Positions 33,166 to 43,332 are shown, counted from the stretch's first letter. The stretch is DNA of 64,000 nt from Candidatus Brachythrix odensensis (GCA_016714465.1 JADKDT010000028.1:95258-159257), one strand, 5' to 3'. The notes: a model not told the origin generated them from the sequence alone. Made by a program: numbers and translations.

Positions 33166-34982
33166 GCAGCGACCCTGCGCTCCTGTTGCCCGAGATCCGC
33201 GCACCGGGCCAGGCCCAGGCCGGTCAGGCCGCCGATTTTCAGCGCGATCTCGGCCGCTATTGGCGCCACGTGCGGCGTGAAGGCGTGCTGCCCGTTACCC
33301 AAACTGGCTGGGTCTACAAGAGCGCCTTCAAGGCCGCGCTGGCGGCGATGAACGAGCCGCCGGACGCGCCTGCCGATGAGTCCAGCCACGGGCGGGCGTT
33401 CTTTATTCGGCGCGCGCTTCGCGCGCTGGGCACCCTGGCCTACACCGAGCCGGGCGCGCTGGATGCGGTGGGCGACGCGGCCTTTCTCGGGCTTCCGCTC
33501 GGCGCGCGGATCCGGATGCTCTTCGAGGTCTGGCGTGACGGCGGGATGTGGCACGAGCTCGACCGGATCGAAACCCCGCACACACCCTATCCGCCCGAAT
33601 CTGACGCGCCGCCCGAGCTGGGCAGGGCCCGCGCCGCCGCTCTGGCCCTGCTCGCGGCCGGCGCGGGCGGGGCCGGGCGGTGGATTGGGTTTGAAAGTTA
33701 TGCCAATCTGGTCCGGCGGATTGAACCGGGATTCCTGCTCCGCCGCAAGGCCAACGAGCGGCAGTATCCCGGCTTTGGCAACAGCTTCTACAACCCGCTG
33801 GCGCGGACGCCCTACTTCGGGATGAACAACGCCTTCGGGATGAGTTTCGAGGTGCGCGATCCAGAGCAGGGCTGGACGCTGGTTGAGCGCCAGATGCTGG
33901 CCCGGATGGTGGCAGGGCCATTGCGTTGGATGGGACTGGTCACGGTCGGCTGGGACGGCGATCCGCGGGCGCAGGTCGGGCACAGCGATGCGGCCGGCTT
34001 TTCGGCGCTTTGCCTGACGCCCGTGGGCGCCTGGCTGCTTGGGCTCGGGCCGGAGCCGGAGTTCATCGAGGGCGGCGGACGTGTTGTCACCCAACCCAAC
34101 TTCACCATCCTGGCCATGGATCCGGTCAGTGACGCCATCCTGATCGACCTCGATCACTTCGCCGAACCCAAGGGCGGCGACCGCGCCGCGATCTACGAAC
34201 TCACCCGCCAGTCGGTCTACCGCGGTCAGCGCGCGGGCTGGTCAGCGTCCCGCATCGCCGCGTTTCTGGAAGCGCGCCAGGGCGCGCCCATTCCGCCGAA
34301 TGTGCGGCGCAGCCTGGACGAGTGGCAGCAACAGCACGACCGGGTGGTTTTCGTGCGCAAGGCCCAATTGCTGCAGTACGCCGACGAGGCCGCCCGATCC
34401 GGGGCCGTGGACACGCTCGGATTGGCGCGGCTGACCCCGCTTGGACCGCGCTTCGACTTGCTGGCTTCGGATGCGCCCTTCGAAGATTCGGTCGACGCGC
34501 TGCGCGAGGCCGGCTGGATGCCCCTGGTGAGCGCGGCGGGGATCGATGACCACGCCGACATCGCCCGCCTTTCGCCCGACGGCAGCATTGTGCTGAAACA
34601 GGCCGTGCCCAGCCTGCACGCGCTCGCCGAACTCGAATTGGTGGCGGCGCCCGAGAATGGCTCGTGGGCGCTCAGCGCGGCCCGGGTGCGCAACGCCATG
34701 AGCCGCGGGATTCAGGTCGAGCAGGCCCTGGCAAGTCTGGCCAACCTCGCCGATCAGCCGCTCCCGGTCGGGATCATCGACCTTATCCGCGGCTGGTCGA
34801 GTTTCTATGGAGAAGGCAGCCTGCGCGATATGGCTGTGTTGACCCTGGCAAACGCCGAGGTCCTCGAGCATGCGCTCGCGGATCCCGAATTCAGCAAGTT
34901 GCTTCAGGCGATCCCAGGCGCGCTGCATCCATGCATTGCACTGGTGGAACGCCGGCATGACTTCCCCACGGGCGAACCCTAG
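33162..34982 (+). CDS. Second helicase-associated (Helicase_C_3-like) protein
   Basis: 606 residues, a distant paralogue of the preceding protein. The segment 'VVTQPNFTILAMDP' to 'YELTRQSVYRGQRAGWSASR' with 'PIPPNVRRSLDEWQQQHDR' follows the Helicase_C_3 signature (a beta start, then 'sl..al..G', then 'lP..v...l..w'). The N-terminal half is Ala/Leu-rich and helical, with 'VRREGVLPVTQTGWVYK' typical of these associated proteins. No catalytic motif is visible. ATG overlaps the preceding TGA, so it is translationally coupled; a scaffold or DNA-clamp role for the XPB helicase is inferred. Confidence 0.7.
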   Translation: MSSDPALLLPEIRAPGQAQAGQAADFQRDLGRYWRHVRREGVLPVTQTGWVYKSAFKAALAAMNEPPDAPADESSHGRAFFIRRALRALGTLAYTEPGALDAVGDAAFLGLPLGARIRMLFEVWRDGGMWHELDRIETPHTPYPPESDAPPELGRARAAALALLAAGAGGAGRWIGFESYANLVRRIEPGFLLRRKANERQYPGFGNSFYNPLARTPYFGMNNAFGMSFEVRDPEQGWTLVERQMLARMVAGPLRWMGLVTVGWDGDPRAQVGHSDAAGFSALCLTPVGAWLLGLGPEPEFIEGGGRVVTQPNFTILAMDPVSDAILIDLDHFAEPKGGDRAAIYELTRQSVYRGQRAGWSASRIAAFLEARQGAPIPPNVRRSLDEWQQQHDRVVFVRKAQLLQYADEAARSGAVDTLGLARLTPLGPRFDLLASDAPFEDSVDALREAGWMPLVSAAGIDDHADIARLSPDGSIVLKQAVPSLHALAELELVAAPENGSWALSAARVRNAMSRGIQVEQALASLANLADQPLPVGIIDLIRGWSSFYGEGSLRDMAVLTLANAEVLEHALADPEFSKLLQAIPGALHPCIALVERRHDFPTGEP

Positions 34983-35293
34983 GTGAGCGAGCCTGACGCG
35001 TCCGCGCTCATCGGGCGCGCGCGGTCGCGCGGGTGGCCGGGTTCCGCGACCTCGCCCTGACGTGGTGGCGATGGTGTTCAGACGACGCCACTGCACACGG
35101 AGCCCGCTCTCCCTTCGCGGAGAGGAGGGTGATCTGGGCCGCCCCCGGGGGGCCGCCGGGGGGGGGCCGGGCCCCCCCCCCCACGGCCCGGCCTAGCGCG
35201 CGAGCCCGGGTGGCGATCGGTGTCTGGGGGCGAGACGCCCCCCCCTCCGGGGCTGCCGACCACCTGCACGTGATCGGACCTCTGCTCGCGGGA
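34983..35293 (+). other. Broken coding start and low-quality G/C tract after the helicase operon
   Basis: GTG 34983 directly follows the TAG of the preceding gene and could start a fourth operon gene, but the frame stops after 25 codons; a shift would continue it into 'GFRDLALTWWRWCSDDA'. From 35147 to 35195 the sequence is almost pure runs of C and G (up to 13 in a row), preceded by a decayed right arm of the palindrome family. I treat the stretch as damaged or mis-assembled. No gene can be called. Confidence 0.4.
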
Positions 35294-37719
35294 ATGCTTG
35301 CGGTTGGACTCATCGTCGCCATCGTGCTGGCGCGCGCGCCGGCGCGGCAAGCGGCGGTGATGCCGGACGTCGGCCGGCAGGAAGTAACCCCGCTTGCAGG
35401 CAAAGCCAACCCCGCGCCCAGCCTGAGCGCACCTGGAGCCGGGCAAGCTCTATGTGGCGCGGGTCTACGTGAACGACACCGCAGAACAGACCCGCCTGCT
35501 CAGCGGCGGATGGGACGTGCTCGAAGCCCGAGGTCCCGGCTACCTGCTGGTCATCGCCGATGCCGAGACCCTCGCCAGCTTGGGAAAAGCGGGCTTCAAG
35601 TGGTCGTTGGACAGCGAGCTCCCGCCGATTGCGCCGGGCGCCGCCGACACCTACTTTGGCGGTTATCGAACCGTGGCCGAGCACATTGCCCACCTGCAGG
35701 CGGTGTCCAACACCTATCCCGCCCTGACCACGGTCATCACTTATGGTGTGTCGTGGAAACGGCAGCAGAACGCGGCGGAGGGCACAGATCTGCACGCCAT
35801 TTGCATCACCCGGATGCGCCCGGGCGACTGCGCCCTCAGCCCGGAGACGGACAAGCCGCGTTTTTTTCTGATGGGCTCCATCCACGCCCGCGAGTTGACG
35901 ACCGCCGAGATCGTGTATCGCTTCATCGATGAACTGGTCACGAAATACGATGTCGATCCGGACATTACGGCGCTCCTGGATACGGCTGAGGTCTGGTTGG
36001 TGCCCGTGGTCAACCCGGACGGCCGGCAAATTGTTGAGCAGGGCGGAAGCGCGCCCTACACCCAGCGCAAGAACGCGAATAACAGCGGCGGCGCGTGCAG
36101 CTTCCCCCCGACCTCGGGCAGCCAGATCGGCATCGACCTGAATCGCAACGCCAACTGGCGCTGGGGGGTCGAGGGCGTGTCGTTCGACCCCTGCGCCCTC
36201 ACCTACCCGGGCACGGGCCCAGCGTCGGAGCCGGAGGAACAGGCCCTGGAAACGCTGTTCGGGCAGCTCTTCCGCGACCAGCGCGGGCCGGCCGATATGG
36301 ATGCCGCGCCGATCACGGCCACCGGGGCCATGGTCACCTTGCACAGCTACAGCAACCTCGTCCTGTTGCCGTGGGGCGACAGCGGCGGCAACGCGCCCAA
36401 CGATGCCGGCCTGCGCGCGCTGGCCTACCGGATGAGTTACTACAACTGGTTCAAGACCGGGCGGCCAGCCGAGGTGCTGTATGGCGTGACCGGCGCAAGC
36501 GACGATTTCGTCTACGGCACGCTGGGCGTGGCGGCCTTTACCTGGGAGATCGGTTTCAGCAGCGGCGGCATCAGCTATCCGACCTGCGCTGGGTTCACAC
36601 CCGCGTATGCCTGCCAGGACGCCCGCTTCTGGCCCGAAGCGCGCCCGGGATTGCTTTATCTCGCAAAGGCCGCCCGCCAGCCGTATGCTCTTGCCCTCGG
36701 CCCAACTGTATTGAGCGTCAGCGCTGGGCCAACCTCGACCCGCCCGGGCGCGCCGGTCCAGGTTCAGGCCCGCCTGGCCGACGACGCCCTGGGCGGCGAG
36801 CCAAACAGCGTGACGCGGCCAGCCGCCCAGGCGATCGGCGCGGCCGAGGCGTACTGGGACACGCCGGCGTGGCAGGGCGGGACGCCGATCACGCTCACCG
36901 CCAGGGACGGCGCCTTCGACCAGGTCAAGGAGACTGTAATCGGCAGCCTGACCGCCCCGACCGCCACCGGCCGGCATACGCTGTATGTGCGCGGGCGGGA
37001 CGCCGACGGCGATTGGGGCCCGGTGACGGCGGCCTGGCTGTTTGTGGATGATCAACTCGCGACCCCGACGCCCACCCCGACCGGCGCCACGCCAACGTCA
37101 ACCCCGACACCCGTCCCTGCCGCCTGCATGCTCGCGCCGCTGGCGGGGACGGTGGCCGTCACCGACAGCCTGGGCGTGATGAACTGCGGCAGCATCAGCG
37201 TGTTGAGCGACACACCGATCACGACATTGTCGCTGCGGCTGGCAGCCAATCACACTTACGCGGGCGATCTGCGCCTGCAGTTGCGCGCACCGGACGGAAC
37301 GGCGCTGACTTTGATGAGCCTGCCCGGCATGCCTGGTTCCGGCTACTCCGGCCGGTTAAGCGCTTCGTATCCGATCACCTTTGCCGACGGCGCGCCGTAC
37401 TCGGCCGAGCAAATGGGTCAGGCAGTCTCATTCGTGTGCGGCAGCGATGGGCGCTGCCGGTATTCGCCCGCACCGGATGGCGATCCCTATAGCGATGTGG
37501 GCGCATTCTCGGCCTTTGTCGGGGGCTCGGCGATGGGCACCTGGCAAATCTGCCTTGCCGACCACTATCCCGCCGATATCGGCAGCATCACCAGCGCCGC
37601 GCTGCTCATCAACTGCGACGGCGAGACCCCGACCGCGACACCGACCGCGACGCCAACAGCGACTGCGACTGCGACCGCCAGTCCAACTGATCTACTACTT
37701 CCCGCGCGTCGCGCGTTAA
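35294..37719 (+). CDS. M14 zinc carboxypeptidase with P-domain, two frameshifts
   Basis: The N-terminal helix ('GMLAVGLIVAIVLARAPAR', from ATG 35294) joins the main frame after a one-base shift near 35432. The carboxypeptidase domain shows 'MGSIHARELTTAE' (zinc His and Glu near 35883), 'VVNPDGRQ', 'GIDLNRNANW', 'LHSYSNLVLLPWG' and 'FTWEIGFS' (catalytic Glu). A beta domain and a TPTPTGATPTSTPTP linker lead to a proprotein-convertase-type P-domain. Near 37690, inside a second Thr/Pro/Ala linker, a shift restores the tail 'LIYYFPRVAR' with TAA at 37717; unshifted, the frame would run into the tandem repeat and stop at 37763. A secreted or surface peptidase. Confidence 0.82.
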
Positions 37720-37970
37720 TCAGGTGGGCCCCACCTGCGAGGTGGGGTCCACCTAAGTCCTAAGTCAGGTAGACCCCACCTTGTAGGTGGGACCCACCTA
37801 AGTCCGTTAGTCAGGTGGACCCCACCTTGTAGGTTGGGCCCACCTAAGTCACTTAGTCAGGGGACCCCACCTTGTAGGTGGGACCCACCTAAGTTCGTTA
37901 GTCAGGTGGACCCCACCTTTTAGGTTGGGCCCACCTAAGTCCGTAAGTCAGGTGGGGCCCACCCACCTAG
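37720..37970. repeat. Tandem array of a 46-bp hairpin unit, about 5.5 copies
   Basis: Units start with TCAGGTGG at about 37720, 37765, 37811, 37857 and 37902, with a partial one at 37948. Each unit is TCAGGTGGACCCCACCT, a short TGT spacer, AGGTGGGACCCACCT, then AAGTCCGTTAG-like sequence. Both halves are near-palindromes and can also pair with each other. It lies between convergent genes, and the last copy grades into the 3' end of the DUF89 gene. There are no unique spacers, so it is not CRISPR. Confidence 0.9.
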
Positions 37971-39127
37971 ATTCCCACCTGGATCACCCCCCGCCGCCCA
38001 TTGATCCGCCACTGGCTGTCCTCGGCATCGAGACGCTCCACCAGACCCGGTGGCAGGCCAACCAGCGGATCCGATTTGAGGGTGCGCACCGCGATACGCG
38101 GGGCGGGGAAACCCGCCGAGGCGGCCGCCAACGATGTCGTCACCACCCAGCGCGCGTCGCCGATCAGCCGGCGGTAGTTGGCGTCGCCCTTGATGAACAC
38201 GGCCCGCGCCTGGGCGAGATCCGCCCGCAAATCGTCCGGAATCTCCCGAAAGAACCGGCACGACGTCCACAGCGGGTGCGCGGACAGACTCAGTCGCCCG
38301 GCGCCAAAGGCAGCGCGGAGCGTCGCCAGCGCCCGTCGCGGCACGGCGCCGTGCTCCGCACCCAGGCGGGCGATAGCCGCCTCCACATCGGCGGCCATCG
38401 CATCAGACACGAACATGGGATGAGACTTGACATGCAGCGTCATGCCCAGGTCAGGATCCCGCTGCAGCAGAAAGGCCACGAGGAGGAGATCGCGCATGAG
38501 TTCGATCCCCGCGTTGTCAAGGATGACGTCGATGCGGCCGCCCGCCGGGCTGACCAGACGCCAGGCCGCGGCGGTCTCGTCAACCACAATATCGACCCCC
38601 GCGCTCGGCCCGGCCCGCCCGGCTTCGGCGGCGATGGCATGGCTCAGGTCGGCCCGGTTGCCGGCCAGACAGGCCCGCAGCAGCGCCCCAAAGCGCGCCT
38701 CTTCTGAGCCGTCGGCCGCAGACTCGGCCAGGACCTGCCCCAACGCCTCGGACAGCATCTCACGGCGCTTCTGTGAGGCAAACGGATCATGGCCCTGCCA
38801 GGGCCCAGTCTGAAAATAGCGGGTCGCTTCGAGCAGGCGCCGGAAGAAGAACGCCTCAGCCGCGTACCACGGCGCATCCAGCCAGGCCCGGCCATACAGC
38901 CCGGCGCCTTCCGCCCGCCAACGCTCAACATCCGGCGCGTCCTCGCCCAACGGTCGTATATTACCTTCCAGAACCTCCACTCTGAACGCCCGCAGCGCGT
39001 CGACGATGCCGGCCGGAAAGTCATTCCCGGCGATGATGTCGTCGATCATGATCGGCATGCGCCGCTCGAAGGTGAAACGGGCAAAGGACCCGGGCTCGCC
39101 GGTCGACAGAGGCGGCGGATAGAACAT
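37967..39127 (-). CDS. DUF89/ARMT1-like damage-control phosphatase
   Basis: 386 residues. The family's metal-dependent phosphatase motifs are clear: 'VILDNAGIELMRDL' (DNxGxE) near residue 205, 'HVKSHPMFVSDA' near 240 and 'AVFIKGDANYRRLIGD' (KGDxNYR) near 335. The N-terminal half is the helical ARMT1-type domain. Such enzymes hydrolyse damaged phosphometabolites such as fructose-1-phosphate or related sugar phosphates in the cytoplasm. ATG 39127 is preferred over the frame's GTG 39145. It is divergent from the DUF1998 helicase with only 21 bases between. Confidence 0.85.
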   Translation of the reverse strand: MFYPPPLSTGEPGSFARFTFERRMPIMIDDIIAGNDFPAGIVDALRAFRVEVLEGNIRPLGEDAPDVERWRAEGAGLYGRAWLDAPWYAAEAFFFRRLLEATRYFQTGPWQGHDPFASQKRREMLSEALGQVLAESAADGSEEARFGALLRACLAGNRADLSHAIAAEAGRAGPSAGVDIVVDETAAAWRLVSPAGGRIDVILDNAGIELMRDLLLVAFLLQRDPDLGMTLHVKSHPMFVSDAMAADVEAAIARLGAEHGAVPRRALATLRAAFGAGRLSLSAHPLWTSCRFFREIPDDLRADLAQARAVFIKGDANYRRLIGDARWVVTTSLAAASAGFPAPRIAVRTLKSDPLVGLPPGLVERLDAEDSQWRINGRRGVIQVGI

Positions 39128-39148
39128 GGGTTCTAATATACCCACTCA

Positions 39149-41751
39149 ATGGCAATCCAGGACACCCTCGCCGCCCTGCGCGCCGACGCCGAGTTCATGC
39201 GCGACGTCACCGCCTGGGAGCGCGCGCCCGAGCAGCCGGCCCGACTCGCGGCCTGGCCGGCCCGCCTGCGTCCCGCGATCGTGGACGGCCTGCGCCGGCG
39301 GGGCGTCGACGCGCCGTGGACCCACCAGGCCAGCGCGATCGAGGCCGCCCTGGACGGCCAGCACGTGGCGGTGACCGCGAGCGCGGCAGGTGGAAAAACG
39401 TTGTGCTTCCAGGCCCCGATCCTGCAGGCGCTGCTGAACGACCCAGCGGCCCGGGCGTTGCTTCTGTTTCCGACCAAGGCCCTGACCCAGGACCAGCTCA
39501 ACAGCCTGAGCGCGCGCCTGGCCGACTGCGGCCTTGCCGGCGCGAGCGCGGCGGCCTATGACGGCGACACCCCTCAGGGCCAGCGGGCGGAGATTCGGCG
39601 CAACGGGCGGGTTATCGTCACCAACGCCGACATGCTGCATCTGGGAATCCTCCCCCAGCACACCAAGTGGGCGGGCTTCCTGCGCAACCTGCGCATCGTC
39701 GTCATCGACGAGATGCACGCCTATCGGGGCGTCTTTGGCAGCCATGTCGCAAACGTCATCCGCCGGCTCAGGCGCCTGTGCGCTTTCTACGGCAGCGCGC
39801 CCCAGTTCATCCTCGCTTCGGCCACCCTGGCCAACGCCCGCGAGCACGCCGAGCGCCTGATCGAGGCGCCCGTCACCCTGATCGACGACGACGGCAGCCC
39901 GCGCGGCGAGCGCCATGTCATCATCGTCAACCCGCCCCTCGTTGATGCCTTGAACGGCATCCGGCGCAGCGCGCAATTCGTTGCCCGCGACATCGGCGCG
40001 CGCCTGGTCAAAGACGGGCTGCAGACGATCTGCTTTGCCCGCTCGCGCCAGGACACCGAGGTGCTTCTGTCCTATCTGCGCGACGCGGTCTCAACCGGCG
40101 GGCAGGGCGAGCGTGGCGGGCTATCGCGGCGGCTATCTCGCCGATGAGCGCCGCCAAATCGAGGCCGGGCTGCGCCAGGGCAACCTGCGGGCTGTGGTCG
40201 CCACCAACGCGCTCGAGCTCGGGATCGACATCGGCGAGCTCGACGCATGTGTGATGCTCGGGTATCCGGGCAGCATCGCCAGCTTCTGGCAGCAGGCCGG
40301 CCGGGCCGGGCGGCGGCGCAATGCCTCGCTGGCGGTCATGGTCTCGAGCGCCATCGCCATCGACCAGTATCTGGCCGCCCACCCCGAGTATCTTTTCCGG
40401 CAGAGCCCGGAGCACGCCCGGATCGCGCCGGATAACCTCGGCATATTGGCCCCGCATGTCACCTGCGCCGCCTTCGAGTTGCCCTTTCTGCGGGGCGAGC
40501 GCTTCGGGCGGGCGTATGTCGACGAGTTGCTCGACGCGCTGGTTGATGAGGGCGAGCTGCACGCCAGCCCGGCCGGTTTCGGGCCGCGGATGGGTCTCGA
40601 GCCGCGCGGCGGCGCCCAACGTCCGCAGCTTCTACCTGCGGATGGCGACACGCGCTACACCTGGATCGGGGACGGCTATCCGGCCGAGCGGGTCGGGCTG
40701 CGCGGGGCGGGCGATCGGGTGCTCATCGCCGAGGAGATCAGCGGGGCGACCCTGGGCGAGACCGAGCGGGCGACGGCGGCCATTCGCGTTCACCCCGGCG
40801 CGATTTATCTGCACCAGGGCGAGCGCTACATCATCACCCAACTGGATTGGGAGAAGGGCGAGGCCCGGGCGCTCCCGGCCGCCGTCGACTACTACACCCA
40901 GCCCAGCTCACGAATTGAAGTCAGCGTCCTCAAGGAGTTCACCCCGCCCGCCCGCGATCGGACCGCCCCGCCACCCGGCGAAGGCGAGATCGAGATCACC
41001 AGCAAAGTGGTCCGCTTCCGGCAGGTGCAGTTCAACACCCATCAGACCCTGGGCTGGGGGGATGTCGATTTGCCCGAACAGCGCCTGATCACAGTCGGCT
41101 ACTGGTTCAGCGTGCCTGAAGCCCTCGCCCAGGCGCTGGCCCGGCGCGGCCTGCTCAAGCTGCCCAACGATTACGGCCCCAACTGGCGCGCCCAGCGCGA
41201 CGCGGCCCGGGCCGGGATGGTTTCGCCTGCCTGCGCTGCGGCAAGGCCAGGAGCCGCCCGATCGCCAGCACGATGTCCACCACGTCCGTCCGTTCCGCCA
41301 GTTTGGCTACTTCGCCGGCGACAACGACCACTATCTCAAGGCCAACGCCCTGGAGAATCTGATGACGGTCTGCCCGGACTGTCATCGCCTCATTGAGACG
41401 GCCGAAGCGGAGCGAACCGGGCTCGAGGCCCTGGGCTATCTGATGGGCAACCTCGCCCCGTTGTTTGTGATGTGCGACGCGGCCGACCTGTCGGTGGTCA
41501 CCGACAGTGACAGCCCGCACACCCATTTGCCAACGGTCACCGTCTACGAGATGACGCCGGGCGGGGTGGGATTCAGCGACGAGCTCATTCAGCGCCACGC
41601 CGAACTGCTGCGGATGGCCCTGCAGCGGATCAACGAGTGCGACTGCCAGCGTGGATGTCCGGCCTGCGTTGGACCCATCGAGGACGGCTCGGACCGCGAC
41701 CTCAAGGCCGAGACGCGCACGCTGATTGAGGCCCTCATCGGCCTACTGTAG
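39149..41751 (+). CDS. Superfamily 2 helicase with DUF1998 and internal HNH-like zinc domain, frameshifted
   Basis: The first part has motif I 'SAAGGKTLCF' and an unusual 'VVIDEMHAYRG' motif II, then 'ILASATLAN'. After a shift near 40110 it continues 'YRGGYLADERRQIEAGL', 'ATNALELGIDIG' and 'QQAGRAGRR' (motifs IV-VI). After a shift near 41215 there is an HNH-like segment: 'DGFACLRCG', 'HDVHHVRPFRQFGY', 'ANALENLMTVCPDCH'. The end carries the DUF1998 Cys cluster 'CDCQRGCPACVGP'. The relatives are MrfA/YprA-type repair helicases. The combined span is about 867 codons with at least two, probably three or four, one-base errors. Confidence 0.8.
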
Positions 41752-41850
41752 AGACGGCCATAACGCCCGTCGCGCATGCCGTGCCGCGGAAGAGCGGGCC
41801 ATGGCGGGCCCTCCAGCGTCGCGCATGCCGTGCCTGGAAGGTGTCGTTTC

Positions 41851-42283
41851 CTATCGCCCGCCGAGGGTGGCCCGCAGGCCATCGATCAGGCTGCGCTTCT
41901 CGGCGGTGCTGAGGACGGCCTCGGGGTGCAGCAGGATGTAGTCGCGTGGCGGCATCTCGCCGCTGTTGATCTTCTCGCTGATCTCGTTGGCCACCCGGGC
42001 GGGTTGACCGCGCAGGGGCTGGGACAGGTTGAGCTCGCGCCGACCCTCGGTTACGTTGTGGCTGACCAGCCACGAAATGGGGGCGACGTAGGCGTAAGGA
42101 GGCCAGACTGTCTCATTTGTGGCACTCGGCGCAGGCCCGGACCCACAGCGTCTTGGTCTCGGGCGAGCTCCAGTTGAGCGTCTGGGTCACCGGCGGATTG
42201 GTCCGGTTGACCGGCACGAACTGGATGGCGGCGCCGAGGATGACCAGGACACCGACTGCGATAAAGAGTATCTTTTTGGCCAT
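41851..42283 (-). CDS. Haem-binding domain protein (small c-type cytochrome-like), frameshifted
   Basis: ATG 42283 starts a membrane helix ('ILFIAVGVLVILGAAIQ') followed by 'TLWVRACAECHK' with a CxxCH heme site, then a TGA. Adding one A to the AAA run at about 42117 continues as 'NETVWPPYAYVAPISWLV', 'NVTEGRRELNLSQP', 'GEMPPRDYILLHPEAVLS' and 'LRATLGGR', ending TAG 41851. This is the Haem_bd domain pattern throughout, about 144 residues. It is a membrane-anchored periplasmic-side heme protein; the electron partner is unknown. Each fragment alone is too short to look like a gene. Confidence 0.8.
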
Positions 42284-42360
42284 GACACTTCAACATACCA
42301 CCGCCATGGTGAAGGCGCCATGAACGGAGCGCCCCGAAAGGTTCGCGAGGTGACAGAAGA

Positions 42361-42440
42361 ATCTATCCGCAGATTACGCCGATTCGCGCCGATTTCTTTC
42401 CAGAATAATCGGCGCAAATCGGCGTAATCTGCGGATAGAT
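42361..42440. repeat. Long inverted repeat of the ATCCGCAGATTACGCC type, 34-bp arms
   Basis: ATCTATCCGCAGATTACGCC... (42361-42394) pairs with 42407-42440 with one mismatch, leaving a 12-base loop. A half copy lies at 62522-62556. It precedes the aldolase gene. Its AT content and sequence differ clearly from the main palindrome family. Confidence 0.9.
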
Positions 42441-42542
42441 CCCCGTTGGCCCAGCATTGTTTACAATAGACAGTTGACAAACCGACCGCACAAGTGAAAG
42501 CGGCGCCCCCGCTAGAGGCGGCGCCAGAAGGAGACCATCCGA

Positions 42543-43328
42543 ATGAACATGCAAGACGGGCGCCCGATCAATTCTGCAAAACGCAAGATGCTGAGGGGCG
42601 AACCGGCCCTCGGCACATCCTGCGTGCTGGGCTCGAACCGGGCGGTCGAGGCGCTCTCGTTTGGCGGCTTCGATTTCGTCATGATCGACCTGCAGCACGG
42701 AGACTGGACCGATCACACCGCCGGCGATGCCTTCCGCTACATCAACCTCGGACCGGCCACGCCCATGGCCCGGGTGGGTCGAAATGACTTCGGGGCGATC
42801 GGGCGCCTGCTCGACCGGGGTGCCCTTGGCATCATCGTGCCGATGGTCAACACGGAGGCGGACGCCCAGGCGGCCGCGCACGCGATGCGCTTTCCCCCTT
42901 ACGGCGGCCGCTCCTACGGCGGCGCCCCGACCCATTACGGCAACGACTATGAAGCCTGGGTCGACAACGAGGCCTTCCTCGCGGTGCAGATCGAGTCGGC
43001 CGAGGCCGTCCGAAATGCCGAGGCCATTCTGAGCGTGCCCGGCGTCGATGGCTGCTGGATCGGACCAGCCGACATGGCCAAGACCATGGGCATCGATCGG
43101 AACGCGCCCGCCGATGCCAAAGCCCATCTCGACGCGATCCTCAGCGTCCGGGACGCCTGCCGCAAGACCGGCAAGATCTGCGGCATCTCCGGCGGCTACG
43201 ACATCTCGTTCTGGCTGCAAAACGGTTTTCAGTTTGTCACCATCTCGGCCGACATCGGGCTGATGATGGAAGGCGCCAAGGTCGGGTTCGAGCTGGCAGG
43301 CAAGAAGGCCCGAACGACCACAGTCTGA
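42543..43328 (+). CDS. HpcH/HpaI-type class II aldolase
   Basis: 261 residues. 'FDFVMIDLQHGDW' and 'PMVNTEADAQAAAHAMRFPPYGGRSYG' are the HpaI-family signatures; 'AVQIESAEAVRNAEAIL' holds the metal-binding Glu and 'VDGCWIGPADMAKTMG' the metal-binding Asp. It cleaves or forms 4-hydroxy-2-oxo acids to pyruvate and an aldehyde using a divalent metal. Substrate cannot be decided. GAAGGAGA precedes ATG 42543. Next in line is a cyclase-family hydrolase after a palindrome. Confidence 0.9.
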   Translation: MNMQDGRPINSAKRKMLRGEPALGTSCVLGSNRAVEALSFGGFDFVMIDLQHGDWTDHTAGDAFRYINLGPATPMARVGRNDFGAIGRLLDRGALGIIVPMVNTEADAQAAAHAMRFPPYGGRSYGGAPTHYGNDYEAWVDNEAFLAVQIESAEAVRNAEAILSVPGVDGCWIGPADMAKTMGIDRNAPADAKAHLDAILSVRDACRKTGKICGISGGYDISFWLQNGFQFVTISADIGLMMEGAKVGFELAGKKARTTTV

Positions 43329-43332
43329 CTCC

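Noticed and set aside
37720..37970. CRISPR array
   Set aside because: Regular 46-bp units are present, but the whole unit repeats and there are no unique spacers; no cas gene is nearby.
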